Under the pieces are notes generated by a model. The model had not been told where the DNA came from and did no database searches. It saw only the letters and a list, made by a program, of their open reading frames with translations. From Ailanthus altissimus (lineage: Eukaryota; Streptophyta; Magnoliopsida; Sapindales; Simaroubaceae), in the NCBI GenBank assembly GCA_946807835.1, contig OX327696.1, forward strand, positions 2,926,501 through 2,990,500: DNA of 64,000 bases. Reading direction: 5' to 3'. Each line of letters starts with the position of its first letter. The first letter of the stretch is position 1. Below, in pieces: positions 34,814-46,099 of this stretch. A program made the position numbers and the translations under genes.

Positions 34814-37800
34814 ATGAGCATCCAAAGTGTCTCTTTATCTAGTCCTTCTTCCTCCGATTGGGAATATGATGTCTTTCTAAGCTTCAGAGGTGAAGATATC
34901 CGAACAAACTTCCTAGATCATCTTTATCATGCTTTGGAGAATAAAGGAATTAATGTATTTAAAGATGACAAAAAACTTGTCTGGGGAGAGGACATCACAT
35001 CAGGACTCGTCAAAGCAATTAAAGGGTCAAGATTTATGATTGTTATTTTCTCAGAAACCTATGCTTTTTCAACTTGGTGTTTGGATGAACTTGTTACGAT
35101 TGTTGAACGCAAAAGCATAAGTGAAGAAGTGATTTTCCCTGTTTTTTATAAAGTGGATGCATCTGAGGTGAGGAAACAAACAGGGAAATATCAAGAAGCT
35201 TTTGATAAACATAAAGACAATTTCAAGGATACCGTAGAAAAGGTTCCCAAATGGAGGGATGCCCTGAGAAAGGTGGCAGATATCAAAGGATGGGATTCGA
35301 AGAACAGGTGCCCATTGTTATTCCTTCTTCTTTTAATTAAGAAGAAATACCACCCACCTTCTTACATCCACACAAAGCTAATAATTAAGTATAATTACAC
35401 TAGAAAATTTTAAACAAAACAAAACTATTCAAACTTTTGTATAAAATTGACTTTTGCGTTTAAATCAGAATGTCACACGATTAAGAATTACAACGATAAG
35501 AATATTAAGAAAATCATAAAAAAATGTTAGATGCAATTAGGAATACCTAAATAAATTATATTAAGATGAATTATGACGTGTGTACAAGGGCGGAACCAGC
35601 ATTTGAGCTTTGGGGGTCCAAATCGTAACATAAAATTTTAAGTATAATAAAATAAAATAAATTAATATTTAAATTAAATTATAAAAAGATTAATTTTATT
35701 CCATTTTTTAATAATTGAAAAAAAATTATGTTGTTAAAAAATTTAGTATAATTCTTTATTACAAAGCAAATCTATATTCTTTCGTTTTTTTTAAAATCAT
35801 CTATAATTAATTCTATATTAAATTTTTCTGCAATTTTTCTTTTAATATATTTAATCAATGAGTCTAACAAAAAATCATTTTCTATTCTGTTACGAAGTTT
35901 GGTCTTAATAATATTAGTAGTAGACACCAGTAGGCCACAATCCATAAAAGAAATACATATAAAGTTATAATAGTATGATATTAGAAAACTAACTAATATA
36001 TAAATAAAAATATAAAATATTTAAAAGATTCTAACTTATTTATTTTTTGGATATTTTTTCTTGGCTTTTGAGATAGGAAGAAGAGTTTTACGCAAATTAA
36101 AAAGAAGATAAAATCAATAATATATGATGATCCATAATTTTTAGTTTATTTATATATATTAAATTGAAAAAATTCTTTTTACATGGGAAAAGAATTTCAA
36201 GTATAAAAAATTATTTGTATTGAAGAAAAGATGCATTTCATGTAACAAAAGAATTTTCTTTGTATTTAAAAAAAAAAAAGAAGTTTGAGGGGATTGGCAA
36301 TTGTATATATAATACAAATTTAAGGGAATTTAAAAAAAAAATAGGGTAGCAATTATGTAATAATGCCAATTTGAAGACTGCTGCAGGGCTTGGGGGACCA
36401 TGGCCCCCCGGGCTCTGCAGTAGGTCCGCCCCTACATGTGTAATTATTTAAGTACAAGAAAAAGTATATCTTTTTCGATACAAAGTTTTATAAATGAGCA
36501 AACCATCAAATGTTTGAGTATTCATCTTTTTCACTTTTGCAGACATGAGGTTGAACTTATTCAAGAAATTGTCAACGTGATATCAAGTAGATTAAGGCTT
36601 ACAACATTAAAGTTTTATGATGATCTGGTAGGAATACATTCTCGAGTGGAGACATTAAGTTTGCTTTTAAATTCTGGATCTGATGATGTTCGCATGATAG
36701 GGATTTGGGGGTTGGGGGGACTAGGCAAGACTACAATTGCAAGAGTTGTTTATGACTTAACCTCTGATGATGAATTTAAAGGAAAAAGTTTTCTTGCCAA
36801 TGTTAGAGAAACTTCGGAGAAACGTGGACTAATCACTTTACAAAAGCAACTCCTATGGGATTTACTAAAACTAGAAGATAGTAGCATATGGAATGTCTAT
36901 GACGGTATCAACGTGATGAGAACTAGACTGCGTCATAAAAAGATTCTTCTTGTTGTAGATGATATGGTGAATGCCGAGCAATTTCAAAGTCTAGTCGGAA
37001 ACCCCAACTGGTTTGGTCCAGGTAGCAGAATAATCATTACGTCAAGAGATGAACATTTGCTAAAATTACATGGAGTGGATGAAGTTTATAAGCCTAAAGC
37101 ACTAAATTATGTTCAATCCCTTCAACTTTTTTGCAGAAAAGCCTTTAAAAACGATCGGCCTTTCAAGGAATATGTGCAACTTTCTGAGCATGTTGTAAAG
37201 TATACCGGTGGTCTTCCATTAGCTCTCGATGTTTTGGGTTCCTTTTTTTTTGACAGAACTATACAAGAATGGGAAAGTGCATTAGAACGATTGAAGCAGG
37301 ATCCTGAAAATAAAATTTTAGATGTACTTCGAATAAGTTTTGATGGGCTAAAGATAACAGAGAAAAGGATATTTCTTGATATTGCATGTTTTTTCAAAGG
37401 GAATAATAGGGACCATGTGACCAAAGTTCTTGATGCTTGTGGTTTCAATGCAAGAATTGGAATAAGAGATTTAGTAGACAAATCTCTTGTAACTGTTTCA
37501 CATGGCAACAAATTATGGATGCATGATTTGTTAGAAGAAATGGGTAAATATATTGTTTATAGTCAAGCTCGTGACGAGCCTGGAAAGCGTAGCAGATTGT
37601 GGACGAAAGCAGATATATGCCACTTGTTGACAAGAAACAGGGTAAGTAATGAATTAAGTGAAAACATATAAATATATTGAGTTGTGATTATTTTTTAAAA
37701 TCTTAATAAACTAATTAAAACTCTGCATACTTTTATTGTTTCCTTTGTTATAATTTTCTAGGGGACTGAAGCAGTTGAAAGTATAATTCTCGAGCGTCCA

Positions 37801-40038
37801 AAAGATGACCAAGAGCATTTAAGAGCAAGTGCTAAAGCGTTTTCAAAGATGACTAAATTAAGACTGCTCAAGATTCATAATGTGAAACTTCCTGAAGGGC
37901 TTGAATACCTCTCTAACGAGTTACGTTTACTAGAATGGCATGGCTATCCTTTAAAATCTTTGCCGTCAAGTTTGCAGTTGGATCAAACTGTTGAACTTAG
38001 TATAGCTTACAGCCACATCAACCAGTTATGGAATGGAAACAGAGTAAGATTAGTTTCATCAAATATTTATGTAATTCTCCAATTGTGTAATCATTTATGA
38101 ATTTGTGGACTCACTAATGGGTAAATAACAGAATTTTTTTTTTCTTTTTCAACTCTTTATGTTGTCAACAGATTTTAAGCAATTTGAAATTAGTGAGACT
38201 AAGCCACTCCAAAAATCTGATGAGGACGCCAGACTTCAAAATGGTTCCAAATTTAGAAGAGTTGTATCTTGAAGGATGTTCAATGCTGTATGAGATTCAC
38301 CCATCTTTGCTATCTCACAAGAACCTTATTATATTGAATCTGCAAGATTGCACGAGTCTTAATACTCTTCCAAGCAAACTAGGTATGGAATCTCTTACCA
38401 CACTTGTACTTTCTGGTTGTTCAAAATTGAGGAGGTTTCCGGAGATTGAGGAGAGTACGCAATCTCTATCGAAGCTTTTCTTAGATAGAACTGCTATTGA
38501 AGAACTGCCATTGTCACTGGGACTTCTTACGAAACTTGTTTCATTGAATTTGAATCAGTGTATCAATCTGTTAAGACTTCCAAGTAATATAAATGGTTTG
38601 AAATCTCTTAAGAATCTAAGTCTTTCTGGTTGCTCGAAGCTTGAAAATGTGCCAGAGAATTTAGGACAAGTAGAAACCTTGGAAAAGCTTGATATAAGTG
38701 GAACTGCTATAAGCCGACCAGAGCCATCCATTTTTCTTCTGAGTAACATTAAAGTGTTATATTTTCGTGGGTGCGAAGGTCTTCTGTCATCAATATTATG
38801 GTGTTCATGTTTTCCCATCAGTTGGATGGGAAGAAGGAGCTCAAATCCCATTGCTTTCATGTTGCCTTCCATGTCAGGTTTGTGTTCTTTAAAAAAATTG
38901 GATCTCAGTGGATGTAATTTGGAAGATGGAGGAATCCCAACTGACTTTGGCAACTTAATCTCATTGGAGGAGTTGTACCTGAATAGAAATAATTTTGTTT
39001 CACTACCTGAAAGCATTAGTCATCTTGCTAAGCTTAAAACACTGGAGTTGGAGCACTGCCCGAGGCTTCAATCTATACAAGAACTTCCTTCAAGTATAAG
39101 AGTGGTTTCAGTATCTGGTTGTACTTCACTGGAAACGTTATCAGATCAACTAAAATTATGCAAGTCTGATAGACGACAGATTAAAGCTGTAAATTGCGTG
39201 AAATTGATCGGCCACAAGGATTTGGCGGTTTCAATGCTAAAGCGTTGGTGCCTTGAGGTGATTGTTCTCTCACACTATTTCTTGCCCAACTTCTAACATT
39301 ATTCTGCAAATATATATATATATATATGATGATTCTTTTTTATTTTATTTTATTTATTTCTGGTGGTTGCAGAAAGAGTCAGGTCCAAGATATGAATTTA
39401 GTGTAGTTGTTCCCCAGAGTAAAATTCCAGAGTGGTTCAGATATAAAGAAGAGGGCTCCTCAATATTGATAAGGAAACCACCAAATTCTGAAAATAAGTT
39501 TAAGTTGGCGGGATTTGCTTTCTCTTGTGTTTTTCATGCCCATAAGCATTCGCCTGTCATTAGAAAATCTCGACCATTTGGAACACATTTAGTTACTCTT
39601 TTTAAAGCAACTGGAACTGGCCAGCGATATCTATATGCAGCTCCAACTATTCATTTTGAAGAGCAATTCGGCCGTGCTTTGTCTGACCATCTATGGTTGA
39701 TTTATTTGTCTCATAAATGGTTCGATGTGGATCCGTATGAATTATGTAGAACCACATTTCGTCCTAAAGGTCCAGGATTGAAGGTGAAGAGGTGCGGTGT
39801 CCATCCAGTTTACTTGCAGGAAGTGGAAGAGTTGAACGAGGCAACAAACCAGTGGAATAGGTCTATTGTTTGTAATTTGAATGAACTCGATCAAGATCTT
39901 GTTGGATCCACAGCAGATGTAGCCGCAGCGTCTAACCGACGCCTTATTGAATATGTTGGGACAGATTTAGAAGCCAGTGGAAGTGGATGCTGTGATGATG
40001 AGGAACCACATGCTAAAAGATTTACAGAACTGGAATAA
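34814..40038 (+). CDS. TIR-NBS-LRR resistance protein (TNL gene 1), intact
   Basis: Intracellular immune receptor, five exons: 34814-35307, 36543-37641, 37762-38043, 38172-39257, 39373-40038. All introns are GT/AG and the 3627-nt reading frame stays open (1208 residues). TIR is about residues 18-165 (YDVFLSFRGEDIR; WCLDEL with the presumed NADase Glu92). NB-ARC follows: P-loop GLGGLGKTT at 221-229, kinase-2 ILLVVDDM, GSRIIITSRD, GGLPLALDVL, and MHD at 491-493. LRRs span 532-987. The C-terminal C-JID-like domain contains SKIPEWFRY. ATG 34814 is chosen because it gives the same 494-nt exon 1 as gene 2 and the same MSIQ start; ATG 34733 lies before a conserved acceptor. Odd points are Trp57 where the TIR BB-loop normally has Arg (L-x-R-G), and a transposon in intron 1. 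It likely detects a pathogen effector or a guarded host protein. Specificity cannot be told from sequence. Confidence 0.92.
35585..36434. mobile_element. hAT-type non-autonomous transposon in intron 1 of TNL gene 1
   Basis: An 850-bp insert with terminal inverted repeats CAAGGGCGGAACC (35585-35597) and GGTCCGCCCCTA (36423-36434), matching the CAGGGGCGGA-type ends of plant hAT elements. Flanking 8-bp target duplications are CGTGTGTA (35577-35584) and CATGTGTA (36435-36442), one change apart. The inside is AT-rich with no transposase frame, so it is a passenger element. It makes intron 1 about 1235 bp, against about 504 bp in gene 2. Confidence 0.82.
38403..38615 (+). repeat. 71-residue three-LRR module, single copy in TNL gene 1
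   Basis: Within exon 4, this segment (LVLSGCSKLRRFPEIEE ... LPSNINGLKSLKN) is followed at 38616 by the start of the next module, LSLSGCSKLENVPENL. It corresponds to the module present twice at 59021-59449 in TNL gene 2. Confidence 0.8.
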
Positions 40039-40499
40039 GGGCAAAGCCTACTTGTCCTCTTACAATATCTGTAAATGTTCATCTCTTTTGCTGTTATAGT
40101 TCTGTCTTATTAATTATACTCATAAAAGTCTATCGCCCAGGTTATGCATGCTATAATTAATTTCATGAGAACAGTGTACAAGAATATTGTCACTCTTCTC
40201 TTCGACATCTCTTTTCTCATAGAATTTTCTACCTTTTTTTTGTTTTTAATTTTCCATGCCTTAACGGCAACTTCCTTTTATAGTCACAAGGAAATGATCT
40301 GATGGACCCAGATCAAATCACAACTTAAGTTGCACTTGAGATTAATAAAACGTCCGTTTCAGATTGTTTCAAAAACAGTGCTAGAACCACCTCCTAAACA
40401 CTTGAAATAGTGTTTCCAAATAAACGAAAGTGCATTGTGCAATGATATTTAGAAATACTATTGAAATTAGGAAAAAAAAACGTTTCTGATTTTGATTTT
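40039..40499 (+). other. 3' flank of TNL gene 1
   Basis: No gene. 40310-40380 (CAAATCACAACTTAAGTTGC...) is a diverged relative of the 3' flank of the other TNL copies (4073-4130, 61031-61090). The sequence passes into copia C at about 40440-40500. Confidence 0.5.
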
Positions 40500-42336
40500 A
40501 CAAAGGCTAATATAACTATCAATGACCACGTTTCATTTCTCTGAATCATAGAATAAATATCCATTAGAGCATTTGAAAATCCTATGAATCGATACTTGTA
40601 CTTTTTAGTATAAGTTTATCTTGTTGTGTAATTTTTATGTAAACAAAATATCCCCAAATTATAACAGACTTAAGACTTAGTTTCCTACCAATTCATACCT
40701 CATACGAAATAGTAAGAATGACCTTTAATGTAACTCTATTCAACAAATGAGCAGTAGTTTTTATAGCATAGCCCCATAAATATTTCGAAAGCTCAATAAA
40801 GATCATTATCAATTGGATCATATTTAATAAAGTCCAATTCTTCCTCTCTGAAACGTCATTGTATTGAGAAGTACCTGGAGGGCTATACTGAGTGGAACTT
40901 ATTCTTCTTTAAATAATTTATCAATTCACTACCCATGTATTTACTGCCTTGGTCTGATTAAAGGCATTTAAAATATATACCAGTTTGTTTCTCTATCTCC
41001 TGTCGAAATTCTTTGAACATTTAAAAAGTTTTCAACTTGTGTCTCATGAAATACACATGTTCGTATCGTGACAAATCATCAATAAAGATTATAAAGTATA
41101 GCAGTGTGATTCCTTTGACCACAGACATCACCATGTATTAGTTCTGTAAGTCAGTGGTGCTATGTGCAACACCTACAAAAGTAAATTTGGTCATCTTTTT
41201 TTGAATGCAAAATTCACAAACTAAAATGGGTTCTATAGTAAGATCATGTTTTTAACTATCCCTAACCAAACAGGCTAGGTATTTCACACATATATAACAT
41301 ATATCATTTCCAATACGAAGTTAGACTTCTCTATGCTGCAGTTATCTAAGAAATCACCATTTCCAATGTGAAGTTAGTCTTCTTTATACTGCAGTTATCT
41401 AAATGTTTTTAGACCCTACAATATTGCAGTGAGAAGGACAGGCGTTATCTAATGCATAACCATTACAAGCATCAAATGCTAATGAAATATAAATTGTAGG
41501 TAATCGTATACTTAAGGGGTTCTTCTTCATTATGATAAGGTACCTCGAACAATTACGTTTCCAATGTCTGTCCTTGCCGCAGTGAAAACATTTTCCTTTG
41601 CCCTTGTTCTTTTCTTATAACTTGGATATTTGCTTTCTTTAAGGACCTATATATAGTGTCTGCTTCTTTTTCTTCTTACCTTTAGACTTCTTAAAAGTCT
41701 TCGGGAAAGAATATAAAGCACCACTATGAACGTAAAAGGCTATACTCCTTTGTTCATGTCCTCCTTAGCTGTTTTCAACATATTGTATAGCTTGGTATAT
41801 ATGGGTTCAACCTTGCATATTAAGGTTTATAATGAATTGTACAAATAAACCCAATAAATACCGAGAATCAAACTATTCCTCAAGTTATTTTTTAGAGATA
41901 TATCTATAGTCTCCAACTTCTCGATGTATAAAATCATCTTAAGTACATGACTTACAAGATTGCCTTCAACCAACTTGAATTGAAAAATTGTTTTGGAGAT
42001 TTTGTGAAGATCAACTGGTGGTCTATCTCCAAATAACTCCTTTATATGGAGTATTATACTGCTTTGTACTATTTATATACACATGCTCTCTCCATTGTTC
42101 AGTTGAAATCGAGGCAAGAATATATAATTTGACTTTCAAATCATCATTAACTAGTTTGTTATAAGTTTGCAACTCTTCTAGTGCAACCTAATCAAAAGAT
42201 GCTTCATATTAATATTATATCCAAATTTCTTTGAATCCATAATTATTCTGAAATTCATCAGTCAGTCAGAGCAATTTTTAGCAGCCTTTAATTGGTGTGC
42301 ATCAAGCATGCAAACCAATGGATTGTTCCAAGCCAT
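40500..42336 (-). pseudogene. Copia C gag-protease-integrase, broken
   Basis: Minus-strand ATG at 42336-42334 opens gag (MAWNNPLVCMLDAHQLKAA), which stops early. The zinc knuckle CFHCGKDRHWKRNC is readable at about 41585-41540. The protease region near 41470-41400 is decayed (ALDNACPSHC). Integrase follows: CEFCIQKKMTKFTFVG, FIDDLSRYEHVYFMRHK and EFRQEIEKQTG at about 41220-40980. After that come the remains of the Asn-Gly/Glu region and the C-terminal WGY motif near 40790. Many in-frame stops and shifts. Confidence 0.78.
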
Positions 42337-42423
42337 CTTATCTTCAGAAGACAAAAGCAAGAGATATTAATGGAATAAAATTTCAAAACATTAATTGACA
42401 GCGCTTAGGATCATGGATATAAC

Positions 42424-44581
42424 TGTTGGGTGTGTTGTAAATAATTACTAGGGTGCTTGCATGTGGGTAGTGTTCATCATACAAACAATATACATATCTC
42501 ATACATACATGTGCACAGCGGAAAATTAGATACAATGAACACATAAAATATATATTTAATAAAACTGAAAAACGAAATTGAGAAATATCACCAATGAAGC
42601 CTTTGGATTAGTTTTCTTTTAAGTCCACCATGAAATGAATCTTTGATCAATCCTAGCAATCAACAAGGGTGGGTTTGGTTGTCTAGAATGGCAGCATCTT
42701 AATCCAGCATATATGTTTAACTCTTAAATATGATTTAAAGTTAAACTATTTAACTTAATTAAATTTGTTTTTCTATTTATTCAGCTCTTGAATAAATAAA
42801 ACAAATCTTGTTTTTAGTTATTACATTTAGTAACCATTTATCTAATTTGTTTTGTTGTTCTAACACTTAAAACACAAAATAAACAATTTCAATTTCTCAA
42901 ATTGAATTGGCTCCCAAAATTGCAAAACCTAAAAACTAAATCAATTTCAAAACTTCATGATTTTCAATTTCATTTCACTTTATATACTAATGCATTAATT
43001 CCAAACTAATTTAAATTTCATTTGCATTTCATTTGGCTTAACCTAACTTTAGTTAACATTTAACCATAGTTAGATTATTTTAACTTAACCTTTAAGTTAA
43101 TAAATATTTAATTAATTTAACCATAGTTAACTAATTTAACCATGGTTAGGTTAACCTTTACTTAACCTTTAAGTAAGGTTAACTTAACTTAACCTTATGG
43201 TTAACTTTTAACCTTAGTTAGTTAAATAATTTATTTAACAATTAAAAAAATAAATATTTATTTTAATTATTTAACAATTAAATAATCATAAAGTGAAATT
43301 ACTTTTATATCCTTACTTGGATACCAAGTTAACCTAAAGTGGGTCCCACCATTTAACCATATACTTTAGTTAACGTAACCTTAGTAATTGCTGAATTATA
43401 CTGTATTGAACAATTCAATACGGTACACTACCCAAGTGCTCAAAGAGTACATTTCATATTGAGACTCTCTAAGTCCACACCCGATTTGTCAAATGGAACT
43501 ATTCCATTAATCCGTAATCGATGCCCCACGCACACGTTACGAATATTACAAATCAGCGTATCAGACTATGCGAGTTGAGGTCATAACATACACGTTTAAT
43601 CCTTCCATCATTTATACCCAGCACCGTCAAATCCCCATTTGCTCATCCATAATATTATCTCCAGATTCGTATTTCGATAAACAATATACGTATATTGTTT
43701 AACCCTGTGGGAAACTCTTTTCCCGGATTTATGCTTGTGGCCACAAGACTTTATAAAATACAATCTCGGAGCATCGGATATACAACTTACCTACGTAAGT
43801 TGACGGATCCCGTATCTACGCACACCGGACTCTATGAGCATCGGACCATACCCAGTGACACATAGCGATCAGACCATAAAAGGTTTTTGACATATGTGGA
43901 ACCAAAGCATGATGGATCACTCACAAGACTACCGTGGCGCTCAGGTCAAAGGACCACGAATACTACTCAACTCGAGAGAACCTTCCTTTGACGGTTTCAT
44001 AGAATATCTATTGGGGTCCTCATGAGTCTATTCAGTATCCAGTCCTGACTGGATACCCGCATGCCTATACAAGCTCTAAGATCATGGTCAGCTAAGAACA
44101 ACCATCTGAACTAGTCAGATATAGATATACACTAATCTATATATTGTGAATTCACCAATAGACCCGCATTGGTGATCATAGATCAGGAACATTATATTTG
44201 AGACATACTTACATAATGATATTTCTTAACGCCTATTGCAACTCTTTGCAACTATATCATTACAAGTATACTCTCAGGTCTTTGTCCCATTATAGACAAG
44301 GTTCTAACTCTTTAGACCTCGCTGACTCTTATAACTTGATAACTATTAACAGTGCTAACTCTTAGCATTTATAACTCTCAGCTTTGATAACTATTAGTTC
44401 TGATCTAAACTCCTTTAGATCAGATCTGAACTCTTTCAGATCAAACAGTGTCTGCAATGTTACAAGCTTTATACCATATTAATATGATATTAACAATCTT
44501 TATTCAAAATATTTATTGTATAAATATTAACAATTAATATTCATACAATATTGGAATGGCACGTGAGCACCAGCTCCAATA
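42424..44581 (-). repeat. LTR of copia C (2158 bp)
   Basis: Bounded by TGTTGGG and TCCAATA. The left half (42700-43280) is very AT-rich with repeated TTAACCTTA-like motifs. The right half (43440-44150) is of normal composition and carries no open frame. Its 5' end on the minus strand abuts unrelated sequence at 44582. Confidence 0.7.
42995..43230. repeat. TTAACC/GGTTAA-rich low-complexity tract in the copia C LTR
   Basis: Short motifs TTAACCATAGTTA, TTAACCTTTAAGTTAA and similar recur about every 10-25 bases and can fold back on one another. Seen directly, role unknown. Confidence 0.6.
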
Positions 44582-45479
44582 ATAACTAGTATATATTTTT
44601 TAAACTAAAGATGGACTCTCACTACTTTACATATTTCTTTAATCTCTCAAACGAAAAAATAAAAAATTATAACACTTTAAATTTTACAATGAGAAGTAAA
44701 TCCAATTAGCATTCTACTCTGACCGCACCTTTAGTAGTATTAGCTTTTAAAAAATCCAAAAAGTGAGACACTCTCACTGAGTTTGATTTTACAAGTTCAT
44801 TTTAAAATGGTTGTTCTCTCTAAACTTCTACCTAAGCCTCTATAGCTCTTCAACAGACTCACTTACAAATGATAAAACTTATGAACGTCATTAAATGTAT
44901 CTTTCATCATTCAATATTTTTTCTCAAATCTATTTTTTTTTGTTCAATATAAAATTGGATTAAATTTATAAATACCATGTATAAAAATAACTTTTATTGT
45001 TAAATGCAAATTGCTATTTTTAGAAGTGCTGTATAAACATATGCTAATAATCAAAGTTATGAAGTGATTGCACTTTGTAACTCTTAAGCATTAGTTTTCT
45101 AAGTGTGTTAGTACTGAGTTAAATACTAGAATCAAGCATCATGTAGAGTAAAGATGCAAGGCACATATAGTTATAATACAAATCATTTAGCCAACTTCCT
45201 TGGAATCTTTCAAGAAGTTTCTTGATAAACCTTCCTTTCGTGTAAAATAGGCATGTGGTCAATAATTTTCGTTTCTTTGGAAAAAAAATATGCCATCTCA
45301 CCAGCTTAAAGTACTGAGAAAAATAAAGGGATGTAAACATGAGGAAATAAAAGTGTTTTCATTTCTTCTTCAAAGTTTTTTATTTTTGAAGCTGGAGTGA
45401 AATAATCTTCAGTTTTTTTATTATTTTTTTTTGAAGATAATTACTAATAAATTAAAGTTCTCCTAAGGCTTTTCCCATA
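44582..45479. other. Spacer with repeat R copy 1
   Basis: 44582-45025: nothing recognised. 45030-45360 is the first of three copies of a short repeat (see 48360 and 49600), recognised by AACTTCCTTGGAATCTTTC at about 45194. No gene. Confidence 0.5.
45030..45360 (+). repeat. Repeat R, copy 1
   Basis: Colinear with 49610-49900 through AATAATCAAAGTTA, CTCTTAAGCATTA, TCTAAGTGTG, AACTTCCTTGGAATCTTTC and AAGTTTCTTGATAAACCTTCC. The minus-strand frame 45119-45340 is not conserved. Confidence 0.7.
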
Positions 45480-46010
45480 AATTATTAATAGTTCAGTCCA
45501 ATCCCTTTCATTGGAATTATTGACAACCTTACTGTTGTTTTGTGGATGGCTATGGGAGAATAATCTTCACTCGATCTTGTCTTCTTTGCTAAATTCGATC
45601 ATAGTCATAGAGAAGAATTTTTTTCCCAATGTCTATGATGAGCACCAATGGCGTCTTATGTATGAGGATGATATTAGTCCACATAATGTTTTTTACCTCA
45701 CTTCCTATTATATTGTTGTAAGCTTTTGCTTCCACTCATTTTGTGAAATAGTCTAATGCTTCGAGAACGAACCCTCTTCCTTCCGGTTGCCATGTAGAGA
45801 GGACTTATAATGTCTACCCTTCTAGATGATAGGCCATAGACTGGCGATAGTACTTAGGTTTCCTGCTGAAAAGTGGATGAGTGTTGTGTGATTTTGGCGT
45901 TTTTGACATTTCTTCATAATCTTCTTTGCTTCTTACTATAAGGTAGGTAACTAAAAATCTTGGTAAAGAATTTTCTGGGTAAGAGATCTTCTGTTGGAGT
46001 CGCATACCCT
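45480..46010 (-). pseudogene. Ty3/gypsy integrase remnant, minus strand
   Basis: On the minus strand, about 45765-45700 reads ALDYFTK-stop-VEAKAY, the integrase core motif of gypsy elements. About 45940-45840 before it fits the zinc-binding to core linker (KCQKRQNH..., then W-P-I-I). Left of it, near 45540-45490, a decayed version of the PQTNG-type region may follow. No LTRs were found and the frame is broken at several points. The plus-strand open frame 45511-45756 is the shadow of this. Confidence 0.58.
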
Positions 46011-46099
46011 TTCATAAACTTGTTAAATATTTTTTCAATTACATAACTAACACCGAGACAAAATACAAACAATATTCTTTAATGTTTTTATTATTTATT

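Larger units (their letters stand above)
40500..44581 (-). mobile_element. Ty1/copia retrotransposon C, minus strand, truncated
   Basis: Reads right to left: LTR 44581-42424, then gag, protease and integrase down to about 40500, where the element stops before the reverse transcriptase. Reverse transcriptase, RNase H and the second LTR are missing. The 2158-bp LTR is long for copia; its ends are TGTTGG/CCAATA on the plus strand, consistent with TG...CA and one change. No clear Met-tRNA primer-binding site is seen beside the LTR. It lies directly behind the 3' end of TNL gene 1. Confidence 0.8.

Noticed and set aside
45511..45756. 81-residue plus-strand open frame
   Set aside because: Antisense to a gypsy integrase remnant.
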